DNA of 64,000 nucleotides from Oceanobacillus halophilus (GTDB taxonomy: Bacteria; Bacillota; Bacilli; Bacillales; Amphibacillaceae), in assembly GCF_003628505.1 (NCBI RefSeq), contig NZ_RBZP01000001.1:682001-746000 (forward strand), written 5' to 3'. The notes beneath the pieces were generated by a model. It was not told where the DNA came from and ran no database searches. It saw only the letters and a program-made list of their open reading frames with translations. The translations under genes were made by a program, and so were the position numbers. This document shows, piece after piece, positions 58,579-64,000 of the stretch (within the stretch, counting starts at the first letter, position 1; the number at the start of each line of letters is the position of its first letter).

Positions 58579-59859
58579 TTAGGCACTTTCTTTTGGATGT
58601 TTTTTAATCCCTTTTTGGACGGTGCCATCACTAAATACTAAGGTAGGGCTACCATCTTCATTGATAACTGTCTCTTTAGTGATAACACATTTATCGATAT
58701 CATCTCGAGAAGGCAATTCAAACATTACATCAAGCATAAGGGCTTCTATGATTGATCTTAAACCACGAGCTCCCGTTTTACGCTCAATTGCCTTCTTCGC
58801 TATTTCAATCAATGCTTCTTCTTTAATTTCCAGTTCCACATTGTCCATTTCAAATAGCTTTTCATACTGTTTTACTAAGGCATTTTTCGGTTTGGTAAGG
58901 ATTTCCACAAGCGCATCTTCATCTAATGGCTCAAGTGCTCCAATAACTGGAATACGTCCTATAAATTCAGGAATGAGACCATAACGTAATAAGTCTTCTG
59001 GTAATACTTGTTGAAGTAATTGTCCCATATCTAACTCTTCTTGTTTGGAGTTGGCACCAAAGCCAATAACCTTCTTACCAAGACGACGTTTGACAACTTG
59101 ATCAATTCCATCAAATGCACCACCTACGATAAATAAAATGTTCGTAGTATCAATTTGAATGAATTCCTGATGTGGATGCTTACGTCCTCCTTGAGGCGGA
59201 ACACTTGCTACGGTACCTTCAAGAATTTTAAGCAATGCTTGCTGAACACCTTCACCAGATACGTCACGAGTAATGGAAGGGTTCTCCGATTTACGTGCAA
59301 CTTTATCAATTTCATCAATATAAATGATACCTTTTTCCGCTTTTTCAACATCATAGTCAGCAGACTGAATTAGTTTTAGAAGAATATTCTCTACATCTTC
59401 CCCAACATAACCTGCTTCCGTTAACGATGTTGCATCAGCCATAGCAAATGGTACATTAATGATTCTTGCAAGGGTTTGGGCAAGTAATGTTTTACCACTA
59501 CCCGTTGGCCCAATCATTGCGATATTACTCTTCGCAAGTTCTACATCATCATTTGTCGCTTTTGGTGTATTAATTCGTTTATAGTGATTATAAACTGCTA
59601 CGGATAAATTCTTTTTCGCTTTATCCTGACCAATTACATAATCGTTAAGAATTTCGCAGATTTCTTTAGGTTTAGGAATTTCTTTTAATTCCATTTCTTC
59701 TTCCGTACCAAGTTCTTCTTCTACAATTTCAGTACACAATTCAATACACTCATCACATATATAAACACCAGGTCCTGCAACTAGCTTACGAACTTGATCT
59801 TGGCTTTTTCCGCAGAACGAGCATTTCAATTGTCCTTTTTCTTCATTAAATTTAAACAT
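58579..59859 (-). CDS. clpX: ClpXP protease ATPase subunit ClpX
   Basis: A 426-residue AAA+ unfoldase that feeds substrates to ClpP. N-terminal zinc-binding domain with Cys13, Cys16, Cys35 and Cys38. Walker A GPTGSGKT (117-124), Walker [11 protein letters not shown], the IGFGAN loop that docks on ClpP, and sensor 2 [19 protein letters not shown] palindrome and a long inverted repeat lie in the leader (59880-60026). Downstream of tig, as in B. subtilis. Confidence 0.97.
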   Translation of the reverse strand: MFKFNEEKGQLKCSFCGKSQDQVRKLVAGPGVYICDECIELCTEIVEEELGTEEEMELKEIPKPKEICEILNDYVIGQDKAKKNLSVAVYNHYKRINTPKATNDDVELAKSNIAMIGPTGSGKTLLAQTLARIINVPFAMADATSLTEAGYVGEDVENILLKLIQSADYDVEKAEKGIIYIDEIDKVARKSENPSITRDVSGEGVQQALLKILEGTVASVPPQGGRKHPHQEFIQIDTTNILFIVGGAFDGIDQVVKRRLGKKVIGFGANSKQEELDMGQLLQQVLPEDLLRYGLIPEFIGRIPVIGALEPLDEDALVEILTKPKNALVKQYEKLFEMDNVELEIKEEALIEIAKKAIERKTGARGLRSIIEALMLDVMFELPSRDDIDKCVITKETVINEDGSPTLVFSDGTVQKGIKKHPKESA

Positions 59860-59879
59860 TCATTTTCACCCCTAAATAT

Positions 59880-60026
59880 CCTAGAATCTAGGTTTCAATT
59901 TATAGCCATCATATCAGAAGAAGATAAAAAAACAAAATAAAAACCACTGTCACATAAAATTATCGGTGATACCTGGTATTATTTTATCTGGTATAGTTAC
60001 TTACTTTACCTTATTATCTTCTTCTG
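59880..60026 (-). other. Structured 5' leader of clpX
   Basis: Two dyads lie between the putative promoter and the clpX RBS. One is the perfect palindrome CCTAGAATCTAGG (59880-59892). The other is a 13-bp inverted repeat, CAGAAGAAGATAA (59915-59927) and TTATCTTCTTCTG (60014-60026), whose loop contains ACCTGGTA/TCTGGTA repeats. No T-tract follows either, so they are not ordinary terminators. They could shape the mRNA leader or be regulator sites; nothing more can be said from sequence. Confidence 0.5.
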
Positions 60027-60042
60027 TATCCGTATGTACTCT

Positions 60043-60072
60043 TTATTATCACCTAAATATAAGAATAGTCAA
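60043..60072 (-). promoter_or_regulatory. Candidate clpX promoter
   Basis: On minus: TTGACT (60067-60072), 18-bp spacer, TAATAA (60043-60048). It lies downstream of the tig terminator and upstream of the structured leader. Confidence 0.5.
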
Positions 60073-60202
60073 CAATATTACTTATACTATATGACAGATT
60101 CAAAAAATAAGTCGTTATTCTTATAAAATATTGCAAAAGACTTTGAAATACTTAACTAATAGTAATTTATATGAAGTCTATTAAGTATCTCTTATAGAAT
60201 AA

Positions 60203-60232
60203 AACAAGGTGCGAGATGATTCGCACCTTGTT
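60203..60232 (-). terminator. Terminator after tig
   Basis: AACAAGGTGCGAATCATCTC and GCACCTTGTT form a strong stem, followed by TTATTC on minus, about 45 bp past the tig stop. Confidence 0.75.
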
Positions 60233-60278
60233 GTCTATACCCTAATCTGTAATAGTAAAACATCCATTTTAGAATCTG

Positions 60279-61565
60279 TTATACAGCTTTGCTTTCTTCT
60301 ACTAAGAATTCAATTGCTTTTCTCATTTGTAAGTCATTCTTAATAGTATCTGTGTTACCACCTAACATTGGAATAAGCTGCTCAGCTTCAATTCCATACA
60401 TAGAACCCATCTTTTCTAATTCTTCATTGATGTCTTCTTCTGTTACTTCTATATTTTCCTCTTTAGCAATAGCTTCTAATGTTAAGTTAGTTTTTACACG
60501 CTTTTCTGCATCTTCTTTCATTTGTTCTTTCAATGCAGCTTCGTCTTGACCAGAGAATTGAGAATACATTTCCATTGTCATACCTTGCATTTGAAGGTTT
60601 TGTTCAAATTCTCTTACCATTTGTTCTAATTCAGTTTCTACCATAGCCTCTGGTACATCTACTGTAGCATTCTCTGAAGCTTTTTCAACTAATTGCTGAC
60701 GTTTCTCGTTATCAGCATTTTGTTTACGCTCTTCTTCAAGTTGTTCTTTCTTCTTGTTTTTCAATTCATCAAGAGTTTCTGCTTCGTCGTCGACATCTTT
60801 TGCAAACTCATCATCTAATTCTGGAAGTTCTTTATACTTCACTTCATGAATTTTCACCTTGAAAGTAGCTTCTTTTCCAGCTAAATCTTCTGCATGGTAA
60901 TCTTCAGGGAATGTAACTTTAACTTCACTGTCTTCCCCAGCTTTTTTACCAATCAATTGCTCTTCGAATCCAGGTATGAATGATTCAGACCCAATTTCAA
61001 GGGAGTGATTTTCACCTTTACCACCTTCGAAAGCTTCTCCATCTAGGAACCCTTCAAAGTCTATTACAGCTGTATCGCCTTCTTCAATAGTACCTTCTTC
61101 TTTCACAACAAGTTCTGCATGACGTTCACGAAGACGATTAATTTCTTCTTCTACATCTTCATCTGTAACTTCAACAGATTGTTCTTCTACCTCTAGACCT
61201 TTGTAGTCACCAAGTGTAACTTCTGGCTTCACTTCAACATTAGCAGTGAAAATTAACTCTTTTCCTTTTTCTATTTGCTCAATATCTACTTCTGGTTGTG
61301 CAATTGGGAAAATATCTGTTTCATCAATTGCTTTACGGTATGCTTCTGGAAGTACGATATCAACTGCATCTTGATATAGAGCTTCTACACCAAAACGTTT
61401 TTCAAACATGCCACGTGGCATTTTTCCTTTACGGAATCCTGGAACTTGAATATCCTTAACCACTTTTTTGAATGCCTGATCTAAGGCTTTGTCAAATTCT
61501 TCAGAAGATACTTCGAATGTTAGTACTCCTTTATTTCCTTCTTGTTTTTCCCATTTAGCTGACAT
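60279..61565 (-). CDS. tig: Trigger factor
   Basis: A 428-residue ribosome-associated chaperone and prolyl isomerase. I use the second ATG (61563-61565, [19 protein letters not shown]), 8 bp from GGAGGG; the first is only 2 bp away. Ribosome-binding tail loop [19 protein letters not shown] (about 38-56), FKBP-type domain (about 155-240, [20 protein letters not shown]), and a long helical C-terminal arm domain rich in Glu, Lys and Met. Followed by clpX. Confidence 0.96.
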   Translation of the reverse strand: MSAKWEKQEGNKGVLTFEVSSEEFDKALDQAFKKVVKDIQVPGFRKGKMPRGMFEKRFGVEALYQDAVDIVLPEAYRKAIDETDIFPIAQPEVDIEQIEKGKELIFTANVEVKPEVTLGDYKGLEVEEQSVEVTDEDVEEEINRLRERHAELVVKEEGTIEEGDTAVIDFEGFLDGEAFEGGKGENHSLEIGSESFIPGFEEQLIGKKAGEDSEVKVTFPEDYHAEDLAGKEATFKVKIHEVKYKELPELDDEFAKDVDDEAETLDELKNKKKEQLEEERKQNADNEKRQQLVEKASENATVDVPEAMVETELEQMVREFEQNLQMQGMTMEMYSQFSGQDEAALKEQMKEDAEKRVKTNLTLEAIAKEENIEVTEEDINEELEKMGSMYGIEAEQLIPMLGGNTDTIKNDLQMRKAIEFLVEESKAV

Positions 61566-61703
61566 ATTCATTTCCCTCCAAAATCTATTATATCCTTACA
61601 TAATTATGTAAAAAACGATAATTACTGTCATCTAGGTAATTTTTACAACCACTTTATTATAACATAAACCATATGGCTTTCAAGCATTTCTCTTTATCTA
61701 ATA

Positions 61704-62684
61704 TCATCCTTCAATAATACTTACATATAGCGATTCACATAGCTGAATCTTATCAATATAGTAATGGACCTTTTCAGAATTATCGTCAAATTTTTTCGTA
61801 TGTATACTTAAGTATTCTTCTCCAATTATTTTTAAAGCTTTAGCGATATGTATATAATCTTCTTTTTGCGGTTGTATTGGGTATACAACATAGGCATAAT
61901 CGTGTAGCAGTTTCCTTAATAATTGAAAAAGTGATGGATTCTCCTGTTCAATATCCCGTAATTGATACAAAGTTTCTTGAACTAAATTACTCTGTTCTAT
62001 TTGTTCCAATTTGCTTGGAACAACAAATTGTCGAACACCAAATTTGTCAACTGCTACTTCTTTTAATATATCACTAGCCTTTAACCATTGAATAATAGCT
62101 GTCTTCGTTACGGGATGAACATATTCATTAACTAAAAGTTGAATAATTTCATCTGTGGGCTCTGCTTTTAATTCCTTCAGACCCTCAACTTGCCTCCATT
62201 GTTCAACATAGTTATTATCTTGTACCGCTTGAAACAGTTCTTTGAAAAACATAGACTCTTTTTCCATGGCTAAATCCATGTTCATTTTCTTACTGATTTC
62301 ATATAATTGCTTAAATTGCTCTTCTTGCAACTTAGGGATGTCTTTCTTATCAAACTCTTTTTCCACCTGATCCATCAATAAATCATATTGATTGGTTTGA
62401 AATAATATTGTTAAATAAATATGTACATAATGGAAGTAATTTTCATCTTCCTCTTTGAGTAAGTCTTCGCATAAATTCTGTGCTTCTTCAAAACGTCCCA
62501 GTTCCATTAGACAAATTAATTTCCCAGTAATTAATTCATAGTTATCTACTTGATAGCTTAACAACTTATTTAATTTTACTAATGCTTTTTCGTATTGCTT
62601 TTCCTTTAATGCATTCAAGCTTTCTTCTTCCAGAACTTTTCTCCATTTTGGAAAAAGAATGATTTTATCATGGTGTGTTTCCAT
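61704..62684 (-). CDS. ysoA: TPR-like protein YsoA
   Basis: A 326-residue soluble, helix-rich protein. Start ATG 62682-62684 (METHHDKIILFPKWRK) with AAAGGGTG upstream. TPR-like pairs of helices are visible at about 22-60 (ALKEKQYEKALVKLNKLLSY), 62-90 (LMELGRFEEAQNLCEDLL) and 95-125. The place immediately upstream of tig matches B. subtilis ysoA, a TPR protein of unknown function. The reading frame extends upstream to 62729 without an RBS. Confidence 0.82.
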   Translation of the reverse strand: METHHDKIILFPKWRKVLEEESLNALKEKQYEKALVKLNKLLSYQVDNYELITGKLICLMELGRFEEAQNLCEDLLKEEDENYFHYVHIYLTILFQTNQYDLLMDQVEKEFDKKDIPKLQEEQFKQLYEISKKMNMDLAMEKESMFFKELFQAVQDNNYVEQWRQVEGLKELKAEPTDEIIQLLVNEYVHPVTKTAIIQWLKASDILKEVAVDKFGVRQFVVPSKLEQIEQSNLVQETLYQLRDIEQENPSLFQLLRKLLHDYAYVVYPIQPQKEDYIHIAKALKIIGEEYLSIHTKKFDDNSEKVHYYIDKIQLCESLYVSIIEG

Positions 62685-62921
62685 ACATTCACCCTTTCTA
62701 TTATTACTAGGAAAACCAGAGGATTTCAAATGGTATGGACAATCACTTTAGAATTCTTTATTACACAGATCTTCAAAACTTATTAATTATTGTAACATAA
62801 TTACTCCTTAAGACTATGATTACAACCAATCACCCCTAGGTTTAGGCCGATATTTCTTAAGTATAGTATTTATATTCCAGTATTAGATATACATTCCCTT
62901 TAGGGTAAATAGTAAACAAGA

Positions 62922-62953
62922 AAAAAGAAACCTAATTATTATAGGTTTCTTTC
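62922..62953 (-). terminator. Terminator of the tRNA-Gly/tRNA-Arg transcript
   Basis: AAAGAAACCTATAATAATTA with GGTTTCTTTTTT on minus: a perfect 10-bp stem plus T-tract, 11 bp after tRNA-Arg. The remaining 62685-62921 gap upstream of ysoA holds nothing I can identify. Confidence 0.88.
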
Positions 62954-62963
62954 TCTAACTAAG

Positions 62964-63037
62964 CGTCCCAGGCAGGATTCGAACCTGCGACCCACAGCTT
63001 AGAAGGCTGTTGCTCTATCCAGCTGAGCTACTGGGAC
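62964..63037 (-). tRNA. tRNA-Arg (UCU)
   Basis: A 74-nt cloverleaf: acceptor GTCCCAG/CTGGGAC, D-arm TAGCTCAGCTGGATAGAGCA, anticodon loop CTTCTAA (anticodon TCT, reading AGA/AGG), T-arm GGTTCGAATCC. The discriminator is G; CCA is not encoded. Confidence 0.96.
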
Positions 63038-63042
63038 AAGTA

Positions 63043-63116
63043 TGGAGCGGGTGATGGGAATCGAACCCACGACATCAGCTTGGAAGGCTGAGGTTATACC
63101 ATTTAACTACACCCGC
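63043..63116 (-). tRNA. tRNA-Gly (UCC)
   Basis: A 74-nt cloverleaf including encoded CCA: acceptor GCGGGTG/CACCCGC, anticodon loop CTTCCAA (anticodon TCC, reading GGA/GGG), T-arm GGTTCGATTCC, discriminator T. It is the first tRNA after the promoter at 63204-63232, only 5 bp from tRNA-Arg. Confidence 0.96.
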
Positions 63117-63203
63117 ATAACAATGTAACATGAATCAAGCACCACCGACTTTAATTCATAGAATAAATTAACAATATATGTAATTTTTTAACGGACAAGT
63201 TAT

Positions 63204-63232
63204 ATTATAGTGACAATTATTTTCTTTGTCAA
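63204..63232 (-). promoter_or_regulatory. Consensus sigma-A promoter for the tRNA operon
   Basis: On minus: perfect TTGACA (63227-63232), 17-bp spacer, perfect TATAAT (63204-63209). Start is predicted near 63197, about 80 nt before tRNA-Gly. Confidence 0.92.
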
Positions 63233-63252
63233 TACCTTTTCGCGAGAATTTT

Positions 63253-63283
63253 ATCGGAAGGGAAGAATCACTCCCCTTCCGAT
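63253..63283 (-). terminator. Hairpin after ysnB
   Basis: ATCGGAAGGGGAGTGATTCT and TCCCTTCCGAT form a GC-rich stem 10 bp past the ysnB stop, followed by AAAATTCTCG on minus. The T-tract is poor, but it separates ysnB from the tRNA promoter. Confidence 0.6.
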
Positions 63284-63292
63284 TTGTGTCCA

Positions 63293-63802
63293 TTATAATG
63301 AGGCATGATAGGTCATTTCATGAACTTTTTCACCCTCAGCAGTGTAGAAGTTCACTATAATCTCATTTGATGATTCCCATTCCATTATAGCATACGTTTT
63401 CTCAGGTCTATTTCTTGGCAACCTGATACTTCCAGGATTAACAAAAAGTTGTTGATCTACTTGCTCTGCTCCCGCTATATGTGTGTGCCCAAAACAAATA
63501 ACATTGGCTCCTACCTCCTGAGCTCGATAGGATAAATTCATTACATTTGACTTCACATTATGTAAATGTCCATGTGTGACAAAAAAAGTCAGCCCTTCAA
63601 TAGTTATTACTTCTTCGTTAGGAAATTTTAAATCAAAATCACAGTTTCCTGCTACTTTACGGAAACCACTTAGCTCGTCTGAATCAAAATCTAGTTCAGA
63701 ATCTCCACAATGAATCATTTCATTTACATGATGTCTTCTTTTTATCCTATTAATTTCTTCTGTTAAACCATGGCTGTCACTTACAATTAAGACTTGGTTC
63801 AA
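63293..63802 (-). CDS. ysnB: YfcE/MJ0936-type metallophosphoesterase (YsnB)
   Basis: A 169-residue calcineurin-like phosphodiesterase. All metal-binding motifs are present in order: VSDSHG, HCGDSE, GNCD, THGH and CFGHTHIA, then NPGS. Starts at TTG, 7 bp after GGTGGTG. It lies 15 bp downstream of the rdgB gene, the ysnA-ysnB order of B. subtilis. Substrate unknown. Confidence 0.9.
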   Translation of the reverse strand: MNQVLIVSDSHGLTEEINRIKRRHHVNEMIHCGDSELDFDSDELSGFRKVAGNCDFDLKFPNEEVITIEGLTFFVTHGHLHNVKSNVMNLSYRAQEVGANVICFGHTHIAGAEQVDQQLFVNPGSIRLPRNRPEKTYAIMEWESSNEIIVNFYTAEGEKVHEMTYHASL

Positions 63803-63817
63803 GATTATTCACCACCA

Positions 63818-64000
63818 TTACATACTATGTATCCATTCCTCTAATTGATCAATGGCATTTTTTCGATGACTGATTCTATTTTTTTCGTCAGGTTGTAATT
63901 CAGCCATTGTGCGTGAATATCCATCAGGAATAAAAATGGGATCATATCCGAAACCATACTCTCCAGTGGCTGAAGTAGCAATCTTCCCTTCACAGAAACC
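63818..64000 (-). CDS. rdgB: XTP/dITP diphosphatase RdgB/HAM1, C-terminal fragment
   Basis: Sixty C-terminal codons are present; the rest is beyond the window. The residues GEYGFGYDPIFIPDGYSRTM followed by AEL and NRISHRKNAI are the substrate-binding signature of the HAM1/RdgB/YsnA family, which hydrolyses non-canonical purine triphosphates to monophosphates. It ends 15 bp before ysnB on the same strand, consistent with the ysnA-ysnB operon. Confidence 0.94.
   Translation of the reverse strand, partial: GFCEGKIATSATGEYGFGYDPIFIPDGYSRTMAELQPDEKNRISHRKNAIDQLEEWIHSM

Overview
The window is a low-GC chromosomal core segment of an endospore-forming Bacillaceae bacterium. The gene order closely follows the Bacillus subtilis stretch from mnmA/iscS/cymR to rdgB/ysnB. 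Sporulation genes (spoVB, spoIIB, spoIVFA/FB, spo0B, spoVID, safA, coxA, ysxE), the Gram-positive 6S RNA, T-box leaders and the Prp/L27 pair all support this. From recall of gene content and repeats I would place it near Oceanobacillus iheyensis; that is inference, not a database match. There is no prophage, CRISPR array, defence system or autonomous insertion sequence. The only accessory material is a family of short non-coding mobile repeats.

Layout. 1-5.2 kb: mnmA (partial), iscS, cymR, two repeat copies, rarA, an RsfA-type regulator and 6S RNA. 5.2-16 kb: the T-box-controlled hisS-aspS operon, a small HTH-like ORF, a cell-wall amidase, dtd, rel, apt and recJ. 16-22 kb: lapA/yrvD, secDF, comN, spoVB and yrzE. 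22-30 kb: yajC-tgt-queA-DUF2905-ruvB-ruvA, yebC, coxA, nadE and safA. 30-41 kb: pheA, obg, spo0B, rpmA, prp, rplU, spoIVFB, spoIVFA, minD, minC, mreD, mreC and mreB. 41-49 kb: radC, spoIIB, T-box-controlled valS, a tiny membrane protein, ysxE and spoVID. 49-55 kb: heme genes hemL, B, D, C and A. 55-64 kb: engB, lon, clpX, tig, ysoA, tRNA-Arg and tRNA-Gly, ysnB and rdgB (partial). Nearly everything is on the minus strand; rarA, the RsfA-type gene, the amidase, spoVB, yrzE and two small membrane proteins are on plus.

How the genes work together. iscS and mnmA supply sulfur for tRNA 2-thiolation; tgt and queA make queuosine. hisS-aspS and valS are governed by tRNA-sensing T-box leaders. ruvAB, recJ, radC and rarA handle recombination and replication forks. 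yajC and secDF serve the Sec translocon. mreBCD and minCD set cell shape and division-site placement beside the spoIVF protease complex. hemACDBL makes uroporphyrinogen III from glutamyl-tRNA. lon, clpX and tig deal with protein quality.

The most notable non-genic signal is a dispersed family of roughly 300-bp intergenic elements, at least seven copies or remnants in 64 kb. They have GGCTCTTTTCGT-type inverted ends and GC-rich hairpin cores. One copy has a perfect 8-bp target duplication and two have 7/8 duplications, which marks them as MITE-like mobile elements. Other points are the Asp/His-overlapping specifier of the hisS-aspS T-box, a repeat remnant inside that leader, a structured clpX leader, and loss or relocation of several genes that B. 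subtilis has here (hemX, folC, comC, maf, lonB, pheB, tcdA).
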